In this document: positions 14,905-24,034 of the stretch, one piece after another | Layout: every line of letters starts with the position of its first letter | How positions within the stretch are numbered: position 1 is the first letter of the stretch | Assembly: GCA_014799665.1 (NCBI GenBank) | Contig: JAAVHP010000002.1 | Coordinates: forward strand, 104,379 to 168,378 | Direction of reading: 5' to 3' | From: Clostridiales bacterium | Lineage (GTDB): Bacteria; Bacillota; Clostridia; Christensenellales; Pumilibacteraceae | Length of the DNA: 64,000 nt | Notes under the pieces: model-generated | Seen by the model: the letters and a program-made list of their open reading frames with translations, nothing else | Databases searched by the model: none | What the model was told of the DNA's origin: nothing | Made by a program: the position numbers and the translations under genes

Positions 14905-15192
14905 TTATTGAAAAATCTTTTCGATTTTATCCGCCAACTCATCCTTTGATACTATAATGTCATACCTCGCGTCCTCGGGGTTCTCGGCGTTATATCTTAT
15001 CACTCCGTTATCGTTAAGCTTATCTATAATAAGCGCCGCGCGCGCGTACCCGATATCCAAATCGAGCTTCAAGCTCATGGGACCGATTTTTCCACTTGAC
15101 ATTGCGTTAAGAACGCCGCGCAGAGCGTACTCCTTGTTGGGCGCGCTCACGTCCGTATCGTTTTCCACGTAGTTCAAATCCATAACAGTCAC
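14905..15192 (-). CDS. Stand-alone FtsK-gamma-like winged-helix protein (95 aa)
   Basis: Residues about 22-70 (ALRGVLNAMSSGKIGPMSLKL, then DIGYARAALIIDKLNDNGVI) follow the FtsK/SpoIIIE gamma-domain pattern, where a serine-rich helix is followed by the recognition helix RIGYNRAARIIDxMExxGIV. That domain reads KOPS-type polar DNA sequences in chromosome segregation. Here it is alone, without the ATPase motor. It lies 24 bases downstream of the hybrid kinase gene on the same strand, so it is probably co-transcribed and could act as its DNA-binding output or be an unrelated regulator. No phosphoacceptor domain is present. Confidence 0.65.
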   Translation of the reverse strand: MTVMDLNYVENDTDVSAPNKEYALRGVLNAMSSGKIGPMSLKLDLDIGYARAALIIDKLNDNGVIRYNAENPEDARYDIIVSKDELADKIEKIFQ

Positions 15193-15216
15193 CGATTAAC
15201 CGACTTCGCCTCAAGC

Positions 15217-18200
15217 TTATTTAAGGAGCGTTTTCAGCGTTTCCATCAGCTTATCTATTTCGATCGGCTTAGCCGCATACCCATTCATGCCCGCGTCCAG
15301 CGCTTCCTTTCTATCCTCGTCGAAAGCGTTTGCCGTCATTGCGACGATCGGGATAGACGCCTTCTTTTTGCTTTTCAGCGCACGAATGGCGCGGGTAGCC
15401 TCATAACCGTTCATGACGGGCATTTGCACGTCCATGAGTATCAAATCGTACGAGCCGGCGGGCATATTTTTCATCTTTTCCACCGCTACGCTTCCATCGT
15501 CCGCCGTGTCGATAGTGAACCCTGCGCTCTCCAAGATCTCTTGCGCGATCTCTTGGTTGAGCTCGTTGTCCTCGACCAGCAAGATCCTCTTGCCGTCAAA
15601 GCGTATCTCGGCTTTTTCCTGTTCCTGCTCGGCTTTCTTATCCGCGTACGGTGCGGCGAGGATACTGCGCAGCTCCGAAAGGAACAACGGCTTGGAGCAG
15701 AACGCCGTAACGCCCGCTTCGCGCGCTTCATCCTCGATATCCGTCCAGTCGTATGCCGTCAGAATTATGACGGGCGTCGAGTTGCCGATTATCCTGCGGA
15801 TACGGCGAACGAGCTCTATGCCGTTCATGTCCGGCATTACCCAGTCGATTATATACGCGCTGAACGGCTCGTTCTGTTCCAACGCGAACTGCGTGCGAAT
15901 AACCGCCTCGTTGCCGAGCGTCGTCCAGTCGGGGTGCATACCTATGGCGGAGAGCATTTTGCTGACGCTGATACAGGTGTTCACGTCGTCGTCCACGACG
16001 AGCGCTCTGAGGTCCGCGAGCTGCTCCAACCTCTGCGACTCGACGGGCGCGTCGGCGACCCTGAACCGTAAGGTTACGATAAACTCGGAGCCCTTGCCGA
16101 CCTCGCTCTCGACGGTGATCGTGCCGTTCATCATGTCTACGATATTCTTGGTGATAGCAAGGCCCAGACCGGTGCCCTGAATGCCGCTTACGGTGGAGGT
16201 CTGTTCGCGCTCGAACGGTTCGAAAACGTGCTTCAAGAACTCGGGGCTCATGCCTATGCCCGTATCCTTGATGCTGAACTTGTAATCGGCATAACCGTCG
16301 GTCGCCTCGGCGGTCTGGATAACGCGAACGCTAACCATGCCGCCCGGCTTGGTATACTTCATGGCGTTGCTCAAAAGATTAAGCAGCACTTGGTTAAGCC
16401 GAAGCTTGTCGCAAATAATAGTCTCGTTCGTCACGTCGAGAGTATCGATATAGAATTCCAACTGCTTCGACTTGACGTCTGCCTGAACGATGGTTTTTAG
16501 GTCGTGCATGATCTCGGGGAGACTCGTTTCCTTCTCCTCGATCTTGACCTTGCCGCTCTCGATACGGCTCATGTCGAGCACGTCGTTAATGAGGCTGAGC
16601 AAGTGGTTGCCCGAGGTCATGATCTTGCCCAGGTAATCGCGTATCTGCTCCTTGTTGTCGAGATGGGTCGACGCCAAAGAAGTAAAGCCGATAATTGCGT
16701 TCATGGGCGTGCGGATATCGTGGGACATATTGTTAAGGAAAGTGGTCTTGGCTTTATTGGCGTACTGCGCCTGCGCAAGCGCCTCCGACAGAACGTCCTT
16801 CTGTTCCTGCTCCTTGCGGATAAGCTCGTCGATATTGCGGAAGCCCACAAGGATAAAATCTCCGTGACCCTTTTCTTTATCGCCGCCCGTAATCTTTAAG
16901 TACGTGTATTGGTAATGATGAACTTCGCCGCAGTCGAGTATGCGGTACGTGCCCGTATATTCGCCGCTTGCCGCAAGCTGCTCTTTTACTTTATCGAGCG
17001 AGAGCGCCTGTGTAAGCTCCTCGCGGTCGTCGGGATGAACGCGAGTATGGATATACCGTTCGAGAATGGACCAGTAATCGTATTCTTCGTCCGAGTGATC
17101 TTTGAGCCCTTCCACGACGTACCCTTCCAGCTTGATAATTCTCGCGGTGGACTTTTCGTCGTCGACGGCGTAAACATTTGCATAGTCGCGGCTCAGCGCC
17201 TCGACGATAGCGAGCTGCTCCGCCATCTTCTTGTTCGACTGCTCGGTCGTTTCCAGCATCTTCTTGTTCCAGCGCCCACGCATATAAAGCGCAACGATAA
17301 CGAACGCAATTATTGCGAGCGCTATGACTACGCCGACTATCAGCCCGGGGTTTTCTTTCAAGAACTGACCGAAGCTGATATCGCCCGAATAAGAAATATA
17401 CTTGGAAGCGATTTGATTGAGCGTTTCGTCGGGAGTTTGCTTGATGCATTTGTTCAGTATGGTGACGAGTTCGTGATCGGTACTGTCGCTTATATGCATA
17501 CTGAACGACGTGCTCATGCCGTTCAACGAATTGTAATACAACGAATTGGTGGAATCGTGATTTATATATGCCTGAGCGGAATAGGCGTAAACGTACGCGG
17601 CGTCCGCCTCTTTGTTAAGCACGGCGTGCATAGCGTCCTCGCCCGTGGGATAGCTCTTGACGGTATATCCGCCCAAATAACCCTCGATAAGCTCTTTGCC
17701 CTGAGACTCCGCCACCGCAACAACTTTAATGCTGCCGCTGAAATCTTGACGCGTTACTCGCGCCATTCTCGCCGTCATGTAACTGTTGGTGTTGAAGCCG
17801 TGAGAAACGACGTCCTCTACGATATCGTCGGAGTCCGTGCTGTCGATAATAACGTTTACGCCGTTCGCAACGGCAACCGCATGATAGTCGTCCGCGGTTT
17901 CGAGCGCAACGAGCTCGTATGGCAAATCGGCAAGCCTCATGAGCTCGGCAAAGTAGTCGGGCATAATGCCTTTCAGCTCGCCGTTCTCAGTATAGGAATA
18001 GGGCGCACGGTCGCCGCGCGCGGTTATCTTAATCGTTTTATCGCCCGATTTTACCTGCGCGATATATTCCTTCTCGCGCTCGGTAAATGACAACGCCGAG
18101 GAATAAACCGCACCGTAATACTGGTAGAACAGCACGTTTTTCCAGTCGCCCTCGTTGATATCCATTTGCTCGATCGCGTAGTTGATCTCGTCAAGGAGCG

Positions 18201-18957
18201 CGGTATCGCCCTTTCTGACGATAGCGTAGAAATCGTCCTCTGCGGTAACGTCGAGTTCCTTTTCGTTTTCCGCTTTCCTGAGGTTGCTGGAAAGTATCGC
18301 GTCGATCTTCCCGCTCTGCAAAGCCGCGGCAAGATCGTCGGAATTGGCGTATTCCTTCGTCTTATAGGTAAAACCCTTTTGCTCCGCCCATTCCGGCAAG
18401 CTGTCGTTCTGGCTGCTGCCCGCAACAAGACCGATCGTCATTCCGTCGTAAGAGCTGTAATCGCCGCGGTGAAGCTCCGTGTTGTCGACGCGGATGGACA
18501 GAACGGTTTTTCTTCTGCCGATCGGCAGGGAGAAGTCGTATTTTTCTTCGCGGTCCTTGGTCCTGCTGGCGGAAGTCACCACGTCGATCTCGCCGTTATC
18601 GAGCATGGTGAGCATATCGCCCCACGATTTGTCGTAGCCTATGTATTGAAAATTGAGCCGCGAATATTCGGAAACGAGATTAAGAAAGCTGATGCCGTAG
18701 CCACTCAGCCTGCCTTGCTCGTCCTTCATGTGATAGCCCTCGAAGCTGAAAACACCCGCCTTGTACGTGCGACTGTTAGATTGCGCCTCGTCGGCAAACG
18801 CCGGCACGGCAAAACAGGCAATACCGAGGACAAAGCTCAATGTCAATGCCAAAATTAATGCCACGCACAAAAAAAGGTGCGTTTTAACCGTGGAAAATAC
18901 TGCACTCCTGCTTCGAGCGCCGCATTCCCCGTAATATTGTTTTTTATATTTTGGCAT
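15217..18957 (-). CDS. Hybrid sensor histidine kinase with two solute-binding domains and two receivers
   Basis: 1246 residues from ATG 18957 (AAGGAG eight bases upstream; a longer frame adds 17 unlikely residues). An N-terminal hydrophobic segment/signal (about 26-54) precedes two tandem SBP_bac_3-type ligand domains (about 60-280 and 310-540, the first with TYKAGVFSFEGYHMKDEQGRL). A membrane helix (GLIVGVVIALAIIAFVIVALY) follows, then a PAS-like region, HisKA with NNMSHDIRTPMNAIIGF, a HATPase (DTGIGMS, GTGLGLAI), and two receivers with aspartates in IIDWVMPDMNG and LILMDVQMPVMNG. It resembles BvgS/EvgS-type sensors. Two periplasmic-type domains in a monoderm act at the outer cell face. Cognate output: possibly the adjacent winged-helix protein. 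Confidence 0.9.
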   Translation of the reverse strand: MPKYKKQYYGECGARSRSAVFSTVKTHLFLCVALILALTLSFVLGIACFAVPAFADEAQSNSRTYKAGVFSFEGYHMKDEQGRLSGYGISFLNLVSEYSRLNFQYIGYDKSWGDMLTMLDNGEIDVVTSASRTKDREEKYDFSLPIGRRKTVLSIRVDNTELHRGDYSSYDGMTIGLVAGSSQNDSLPEWAEQKGFTYKTKEYANSDDLAAALQSGKIDAILSSNLRKAENEKELDVTAEDDFYAIVRKGDTALLDEINYAIEQMDINEGDWKNVLFYQYYGAVYSSALSFTEREKEYIAQVKSGDKTIKITARGDRAPYSYTENGELKGIMPDYFAELMRLADLPYELVALETADDYHAVAVANGVNVIIDSTDSDDIVEDVVSHGFNTNSYMTARMARVTRQDFSGSIKVVAVAESQGKELIEGYLGGYTVKSYPTGEDAMHAVLNKEADAAYVYAYSAQAYINHDSTNSLYYNSLNGMSTSFSMHISDSTDHELVTILNKCIKQTPDETLNQIASKYISYSGDISFGQFLKENPGLIVGVVIALAIIAFVIVALYMRGRWNKKMLETTEQSNKKMAEQLAIVEALSRDYANVYAVDDEKSTARIIKLEGYVVEGLKDHSDEEYDYWSILERYIHTRVHPDDREELTQALSLDKVKEQLAASGEYTGTYRILDCGEVHHYQYTYLKITGGDKEKGHGDFILVGFRNIDELIRKEQEQKDVLSEALAQAQYANKAKTTFLNNMSHDIRTPMNAIIGFTSLASTHLDNKEQIRDYLGKIMTSGNHLLSLINDVLDMSRIESGKVKIEEKETSLPEIMHDLKTIVQADVKSKQLEFYIDTLDVTNETIICDKLRLNQVLLNLLSNAMKYTKPGGMVSVRVIQTAEATDGYADYKFSIKDTGIGMSPEFLKHVFEPFEREQTSTVSGIQGTGLGLAITKNIVDMMNGTITVESEVGKGSEFIVTLRFRVADAPVESQRLEQLADLRALVVDDDVNTCISVSKMLSAIGMHPDWTTLGNEAVIRTQFALEQNEPFSAYIIDWVMPDMNGIELVRRIRRIIGNSTPVIILTAYDWTDIEDEAREAGVTAFCSKPLFLSELRSILAAPYADKKAEQEQEKAEIRFDGKRILLVEDNELNQEIAQEILESAGFTIDTADDGSVAVEKMKNMPAGSYDLILMDVQMPVMNGYEATRAIRALKSKKKASIPIVAMTANAFDEDRKEALDAGMNGYAAKPIEIDKLMETLKTLLK

Positions 18958-19246
18958 ATTTTTCTCCTTGTCACTCCCGAACGGATATGCTCGGTGCAAG
19001 TAGACCAAACGTATTCGAGTTCAAACAGTATATTTATTATACCACAATCACAGATTGATTTGTCGATTTCTTTACCGCAAATGTATATTATTTTTTCTAA
19101 CCATATTTGCAGTTGGTTCTATTATACCATATTATTAATCAAAACACAACATAAAATCTCCATTTAATATAATTTATGTGTTTTCGCGCCCAAAAAGCCA
19201 CATAGCAAAAGCGGAAACAATAAAGTTTCCGCTTTCGGTGGGCTGT

Positions 19247-21205
19247 TTAATTTGCCGACGCAATCGACGAGGCTTGACTTTTCGGCGTTTTTACGTATTT
19301 GGAGTTGACGCGCATGGCATTGAGAATCGCAAGCACCGCCACGCCGACGTCGCCGAACACCGCGATCCACATATTGGCAATGCCGAACGCGGACAGCACG
19401 AGAATGGCGAGCTTGACGATAAGCGAAAACCAGATATTCTCCAATACGATCGACATGGTCTTTTTCGCAATGCGCTTGGCAAGCGAGATCCCGCGCAGGT
19501 CGTCCTTCATTAAAACAATGTCAGACGCTTCGATAGCCGCGTCGCTTCCCACGCCGCCCATCGCTATGCCTATATCGGACCGCGTAAGTACGGGCGCGTC
19601 GTTAATACCGTCGCCGACGAAGCACAGCACGTCCTTCTGCCCTTTCGTCTTTAACATACCGTCGACTTCTTCGACCTTGTTCTGCGGCAAGAGCGACGCC
19701 TTGTAGCCCGTAAGCCCGATTTCGGTTGCAACGCTTTTGGCAATCGCCTCGTTGTCGCCGGTAAGCATGACGGTTTTACAACCCATTGCGTTCAGCTCGC
19801 CGATAACCTGTTTGGATTCTTCCTTGATCTCGTCAGAAATCAACAGCGAGCCTATGAACTTTCCGTTCCGCGCGACGTAAACGACAGTACCGAGCCGGTC
19901 CTCTTTTACGAATCGAATGTCATTTTGCGCCATCAGCTTTTCGTTGCCGCAATAGATTTTATCGTCGCCGCAGGTCGCCACAATGCCCGAACCCGCTACG
20001 TTCGTGAGAGTATAACCCCTTTCCGCGTCCTTGCCGTAGGCGGCAACTATGGAGCGAGCGATCGGATGATTGGAGTCCTGCTCCGCGATTGCGGCGAGCC
20101 GCAGGATCTCGTCCTTATCGCTTTCGGGTGTGATCTTCGTTACCGCAAAATTGCCTTTGGTGAGCGTGCCCGTTTTGTCGAAAACAAACGTATTCGCTTT
20201 GTTGAACTTTTCGAGATAGTTGGAACCCTTGACCAAAATGCCGTACCGCGACGCAGCGCCGATACCCGCAAAGAACGACAGCGGTATCGAGATAACCAAA
20301 GCGCACGGACATGACACGACCAAAAAGCTTAACGCGCGGTACACCCAAGTCGACCAATCCGTCGTTATTGCGCCGGGGATTATCGCAAGAAGAATTGCCA
20401 CGATAACGACCGACGGAGTGTAATACTTGGCAAACTTGGTAATGAAGTTTTCCGCTTTCGATTTTTGGCTCGACGCGTTCTCGACAAGGTCGAGTATTTT
20501 TGATACAGTGGAGTCGTAAAACTCTTTCGTGACTTCGACTTCGATTTGCGAGGTCAGGTTCACGCAGCCGCTTATAACCTCTCCGCCCGCGGAAACGTCG
20601 CGCGGCAGGCTTTCGCCAGTCAACGCTTTGGTGTCGAGCGTCGTCGCGCCGTTTACGATAATACCGTCCAAAGGCACTTTCTCGCCGGGGTTGACGACGA
20701 TTATATCCCCGACCTTGACCTCGCTCGGGTCGACCTGTTGGACGTCGCCGTCGCGCTTAACGTTCGCGTAATCGGGGCGAATATCCATAAGCGCGGAAAT
20801 CGACTTGCGCGATCTGCCCGTGGCGTACGACTGGAACCACTCGCCTACCTGATAGAACAGAAGCACGGCGCAGCCCTCGTCGAACCCTTCTATTTCCTGA
20901 CCCGTTACGCCTCTGTATATGCCGAGCGCGTACGCGCCGAGCGTAGCAACGCACATTAGGAAGTTTTCGTCGAATACTTGACCGTGCAATATATTGCGAA
21001 TGGCTTTCCACAGCACGTCGTACCCGATAATGAAATATACGACCAAATACAGCGCGAACGGAAACAACCAACCGTAACCGCTATCGAATACTCCGTCCAG
21101 CCCGATGATTTTATCGACGATAAAAACAACGGCAAACAAACCGAGCGCAATGAGTATACGGATAAGGTTTTTCTTTTCCTTTCGACTCATTGAAAGCTTT
21201 TTCAT
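19247..21205 (-). CDS. Zn/Cd/Pb-type P1B-ATPase metal exporter
   Basis: 652 residues. The metal-site motif is SCPCALVISIP (Cys-Pro-Cys in a membrane helix), the phosphorylation site is FDKTGTLTKG, and the hinge is VGDGINDAPVL. The last membrane pair has FGDVGVAVLAILNAMR, the Asp-Val-Gly signature of the P1B-2 (Zn2+/Cd2+/Pb2+) group rather than copper pumps. There is no N-terminal metal-binding domain; that job is done by the separate 72-residue HMA protein encoded 18 bases upstream. The start has GGAG at eight bases. Last gene of the arsR-HMA-ATPase operon. Confidence 0.92.
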   Translation of the reverse strand: MKKLSMSRKEKKNLIRILIALGLFAVVFIVDKIIGLDGVFDSGYGWLFPFALYLVVYFIIGYDVLWKAIRNILHGQVFDENFLMCVATLGAYALGIYRGVTGQEIEGFDEGCAVLLFYQVGEWFQSYATGRSRKSISALMDIRPDYANVKRDGDVQQVDPSEVKVGDIIVVNPGEKVPLDGIIVNGATTLDTKALTGESLPRDVSAGGEVISGCVNLTSQIEVEVTKEFYDSTVSKILDLVENASSQKSKAENFITKFAKYYTPSVVIVAILLAIIPGAITTDWSTWVYRALSFLVVSCPCALVISIPLSFFAGIGAASRYGILVKGSNYLEKFNKANTFVFDKTGTLTKGNFAVTKITPESDKDEILRLAAIAEQDSNHPIARSIVAAYGKDAERGYTLTNVAGSGIVATCGDDKIYCGNEKLMAQNDIRFVKEDRLGTVVYVARNGKFIGSLLISDEIKEESKQVIGELNAMGCKTVMLTGDNEAIAKSVATEIGLTGYKASLLPQNKVEEVDGMLKTKGQKDVLCFVGDGINDAPVLTRSDIGIAMGGVGSDAAIEASDIVLMKDDLRGISLAKRIAKKTMSIVLENIWFSLIVKLAILVLSAFGIANMWIAVFGDVGVAVLAILNAMRVNSKYVKTPKSQASSIASAN

Positions 21206-21223
21206 AACGACCGCTCCACCAGA

Positions 21224-21442
21224 TCAAAGTATGATCCTGCAATCGGGCTCAACTTTTTTGCAAGTCTTAACTACGTCTTTCATAATGCTGTCGAACTTGG
21301 CGTCATCCGCCTCGATCGTCAGCCTTTGGCTCATAAAGCTCACCGACGCGGAAGCAACGCCGTCGATTTTGGCGATTGCTCTCTCCATTTTAGCCGCGCA
21401 GTTCGCGCAATCCAAATCTTCCAACTTAAATACCTTTTTCAT
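21224..21442 (-). CDS. Heavy-metal-associated (HMA) domain protein
   Basis: 72 residues forming one HMA ferredoxin-like domain with the metal-binding motif LDCANCAAKME (Cys-x-x-Cys). CKKVEPDCRI at the C-terminus adds two more cysteines, which is unusual for the family and could widen metal binding. It is preceded by GGAGG and lies between the ArsR regulator and the P-type ATPase. Probably a cytosolic metallochaperone, or a detached N-terminal metal domain of the ATPase. Confidence 0.9.
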   Translation of the reverse strand: MKKVFKLEDLDCANCAAKMERAIAKIDGVASASVSFMSQRLTIEADDAKFDSIMKDVVKTCKKVEPDCRIIL

Positions 21443-21502
21443 AAGGCACCTCCGATAAATTTATTAATAGTACCCGCTCTCGCGGTAGCATCACTTGCTC
21501 TT

Positions 21503-21534
21503 TTGAACATTTACACTATTGAGTAACTGTTCAA
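21503..21534. promoter_or_regulatory. Possible ArsR operator, downstream site
   Basis: TTGAACA and TGTTCAA separated by 18 bases, between the arsR and HMA genes. On the minus strand it includes TTGAACAGTT, shared with the site upstream of arsR. Confidence 0.45.
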
Positions 21535-21577
21535 CTGTTAGCCCTTAAAAAACAGGGCAACGCCCTGCAATTAAGGC

Positions 21578-21901
21578 TTATTCTTCGTTGACGTGGGTCA
21601 AGCCGTACTCCAATATTTTGGTGACGTGCTCGTCGTCCAACGAGTATTTTACTTCTTTACCTTCCTTGGTTCCCTTGACCAGCTTTGCCGAGCGCAAGAC
21701 CCGTAACTGATGAGATACCGCCGAAATGCTCATGTCCAAAATGTCCGCTATCTCCCCTACGTACAAATCTCTGATTTGCAAGCATTGAAGTATCTTCGTC
21801 CTCGTAGGATCGCCGAACATCTTAAAAAGCTCCGCAAGGCTGTATATGACGTCGTCGTCGGGCAGCATATTTCGTATCGCTTGCTTGGTATCTTCCGCCA
21901 T
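21578..21901 (-). CDS. ArsR/SmtB-family metal-responsive repressor
   Basis: 107 residues from ATG 21901, chosen over an ATG four codons upstream because GGAGG lies six bases before it. The winged HTH is MFGDPTRTKILQCLQ...VGEIADILDMSISAVSHQLRVLRSAKLV. The C-terminal helix DDEHVTKILEYGLTHVNE has the Asp-x-x-His...His-x-x-Glu arrangement of the alpha-5 zinc site seen in SmtB/CzrA-type sensors. There is no alpha-3 CVC-type cadmium site. So it is expected to sense Zn2+ (possibly others) and repress its own operon with the HMA protein and P1B-2 ATPase. Confidence 0.9.
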   Translation of the reverse strand: MAEDTKQAIRNMLPDDDVIYSLAELFKMFGDPTRTKILQCLQIRDLYVGEIADILDMSISAVSHQLRVLRSAKLVKGTKEGKEVKYSLDDEHVTKILEYGLTHVNEE

Positions 21902-21916
21902 ACAAACCTCCATTAC

Positions 21917-21940
21917 TTGAACATTCTTTCAACTGTTCAA
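21917..21940 (-). promoter_or_regulatory. ArsR operator upstream of the metal-efflux operon
   Basis: TTGAACA, ten bases, TGTTCAA, starting 15 bases before the arsR start. Inverted TTGAACA...TGTTCAA repeats with about this spacing are the usual ArsR/SmtB operator form. Autoregulation inferred. Confidence 0.65.
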
Positions 21941-22053
21941 TAACAGTATATACAATTAAACCGAAGTTGTCAACTGTTTTTTCTATATTTTCTCAAAAAT
22001 TTTTTCAGAGTCCCGTCGCACCTTACTCTTAAAAGAAAAAGTTGAAGGTTTAA

Positions 22054-23298
22054 TTATTCCTGCGTACCATCTAATGATAACGTGATTGTTACGTTACCCG
22101 TTCCTAATATCTCTTTGAGTTCCGCTTGCGTTATATTGTCTATTTTTCCGAGTCTTGTATAGCTCCAACTGTTCGAGCCGTAAAAGAGTACGAATTGATT
22201 GCCTTGATACAAAACAAACTCGCAAGGTTGAGCCGTTATCTGCTCGTTGCTCGTAGGCAAACTAAAACCGAAACCGCCTACTTTTTCCCAACCGCCGTAA
22301 TCACTCGTATTGATTGTAATCGGCGCTGTTTTTAAGCGTTCTTTCAATGCTTCCGTAGCCGAATTTCCGGCAAGTGTTGCCGTAAGAGTCGTACTCCCAA
22401 TCGTGAGATATACGGTATTGCTCTGCACGGTGTTTTCCGATTTAAGGTCATTCATTGTCAACCAATCCGAGATAGATGTCTGCATATTCGAAAGTGTTGC
22501 GCTTGTAAAATGAAGATTTTCTTTTACGTCTGCGTTTTGGCATCTGCTTTTAATGCTGTTATGAGCCGTGCTTCCACTGCTTGATGCCGCTGTACTGAAC
22601 GTGTAAACGGTCTTTCCCGATAGCCCGTTATAGCGTTCTATAAACGACCTTATAATCATAGGCTCGTATCCGTTCCAAATCGGATAGCCTATAATTACGG
22701 TGCCGTAATCCGTCATATCGATTTGCGAATACGTCTTATCGGAAATTTCGGGACGGGCGTCCGTTCTGCGTTCTACTTGACTTCTCGAATTGGAATCATT
22801 GTAGTTTGTATCTTCCGCCGTGTATGGAATTGACGGTACGATTTCTACCCCGTCGCCGTTGCTCTGCGAGATAATTTCGTTCGCCACTCGCCTCGTAGTG
22901 CCCGAATACGAGAAGAAAACGATTAAGATCCCGTCGGTCGGTTCGGTAGGCGTTTGCACTTCCGAAGATTGCCACTTCGCATAAAGAGTAATGTCGCGCT
23001 CTACCCTGTCGGTTGCAAATTTCCATTCCTCCGCATCTTCGCCGACGGATTTGTACCATCCGAGAAAAGAATAGTTTTCTCTTTTCGGTGATGCCGGACT
23101 AACAACTGGATTACCTTGACGCACCTTCTGACTTTCTACGTTGCTTCCGCCCCGGCTGTCAAAGGTTACCGTATAATACGGTGTCGTATCTTCGGGTAAA
23201 TCGCCGCCGTCGGGCGTATTATCCGAACAGCCCGCAAGAGCAAAGACAAGACATAAAACAAAAGCGGATAAAATAATAATCAGACTTTTTCTTTTCAT
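22054..23298 (-). CDS. Lipoprotein: InlB repeat, flavodoxin and cyclophilin-like domains
   Basis: 414 residues. Lipoprotein signal peptide ends FALAGC. About 42-110 is an InlB (Listeria-Bacteroides) beta-repeat (YTVTFDSRGGSNVESQKV, SFLGWYKS, ITLYAKW). About 123-285 is a flavodoxin fold with an FMN-phosphate loop FFSYSGTTRRVAN and IIGYPIWNGYEP. About 292-414 matches the cyclophilin-like family (VYLTIGSTTLTATLAGNSAT, then FVLYQGNQFVLFYGSNSWSYTRLGKI). Flavodoxin plus cyclophilin-like pairings exist, but an outer-surface lipoprotein with an InlB spacer is unusual. It implies an extracytoplasmic electron-transfer or quinone/flavin role. Six bases separate it from the acetyltransferase gene upstream, with which it forms an operon. 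Confidence 0.8.
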   Translation of the reverse strand: MKRKSLIIILSAFVLCLVFALAGCSDNTPDGGDLPEDTTPYYTVTFDSRGGSNVESQKVRQGNPVVSPASPKRENYSFLGWYKSVGEDAEEWKFATDRVERDITLYAKWQSSEVQTPTEPTDGILIVFFSYSGTTRRVANEIISQSNGDGVEIVPSIPYTAEDTNYNDSNSRSQVERRTDARPEISDKTYSQIDMTDYGTVIIGYPIWNGYEPMIIRSFIERYNGLSGKTVYTFSTAASSSGSTAHNSIKSRCQNADVKENLHFTSATLSNMQTSISDWLTMNDLKSENTVQSNTVYLTIGSTTLTATLAGNSATEALKERLKTAPITINTSDYGGWEKVGGFGFSLPTSNEQITAQPCEFVLYQGNQFVLFYGSNSWSYTRLGKIDNITQAELKEILGTGNVTITLSLDGTQE

Positions 23299-23304
23299 TG
23301 TTAC

Positions 23305-23874
23305 TTACTCCTTGATATTTTTTATTATTCTTGCGGGGACACCGCCGACTACCGCAAATGCAGGTACGTCTTTGGTTACAACCGCACCTGCGGCTATAAC
23401 CGCACCGTCGCCGATAGTTACTCCCGAAAGGATTGTTGCGTGTGCGCCTATCCAAACGTCGTTACCTATTTTTATAGGGGCAGGCGACATATTTGCTCTG
23501 TGTTCCGGCATCAAATCGTGATTTAACGTCGCTATCACAACTTGTTGACCTATAAGAGCATTATCCCCTATTTCTATTCCGCCTTGATCCTGAAAACAGC
23601 AACCCGAATTGATAAACGCGTTTTTGCCCACCGTTATATTTTGCCCGTAGTCGGTGTAGAACGGCGGGAAAAGCCCGAAGCTCTCGTCAACCTTTTGCCC
23701 GATAAGCTCGGAAAACAGTTCTCGTAATTCTTCTGGTGTCCGATAGGTATTATTCATTTCGACCGTTATCTTTCTCGCTCTTTGCGCCATTTCGTGCATA
23801 TACAAGTGCATTTCGGAATTTGCCGCTATGTGGGTTTGCTTTTCCATTTCAGCCTTGAATTGTTCGGTATTCAT
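23305..23874 (-). CDS. Sugar O-acetyltransferase (maltose/galactoside transacetylase type)
   Basis: 189 residues from ATG 23874; a TTG six codons upstream is an alternative. N-terminal helical region (about 5-60, MHLYMHEMAQRARKI) is the maltose-acetyltransferase cap. The left-handed beta-helix hexapeptide repeats follow (GQNITVGKNAFINSGCCFQD, IEIGDNALIGQQVVIAT, IKIGNDVWIGAHATILS, VTIGDGAVIAAGAVVTKDV). The catalytic histidine is in LNHDLMPEHR. Ends VGGVPARIIKNI as in LacA/Maa. First gene of a two-gene operon with the flavodoxin lipoprotein and divergent from the LysR regulator, which probably controls it. Confidence 0.85.
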   Translation of the reverse strand: MNTEQFKAEMEKQTHIAANSEMHLYMHEMAQRARKITVEMNNTYRTPEELRELFSELIGQKVDESFGLFPPFYTDYGQNITVGKNAFINSGCCFQDQGGIEIGDNALIGQQVVIATLNHDLMPEHRANMSPAPIKIGNDVWIGAHATILSGVTIGDGAVIAAGAVVTKDVPAFAVVGGVPARIIKNIKE

Positions 23875-23978
23875 AAATGATTGCGTCCCCAAAATTTTTG
23901 TTTTCTTATATTATATACCACAATCTACAATATATCAAATACCTATATTTTATAGTTAAGTATAGCGTGGACGCATAG

Positions 23979-24007
23979 TTGACTTACACCCCGCTTTTTG
24001 ATATAAT
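23979..24007 (+). promoter_or_regulatory. Promoter of the LysR gene
   Basis: TTGACT (23979-23984), 17 bp, TATAAT (24002-24007), 28 bases before the lysR ATG and in the divergent region with the acetyltransferase-lipoprotein operon. Confidence 0.8.
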
Positions 24008-24034
24008 TATGGAAAATCAACGGCGGTAAAACAA

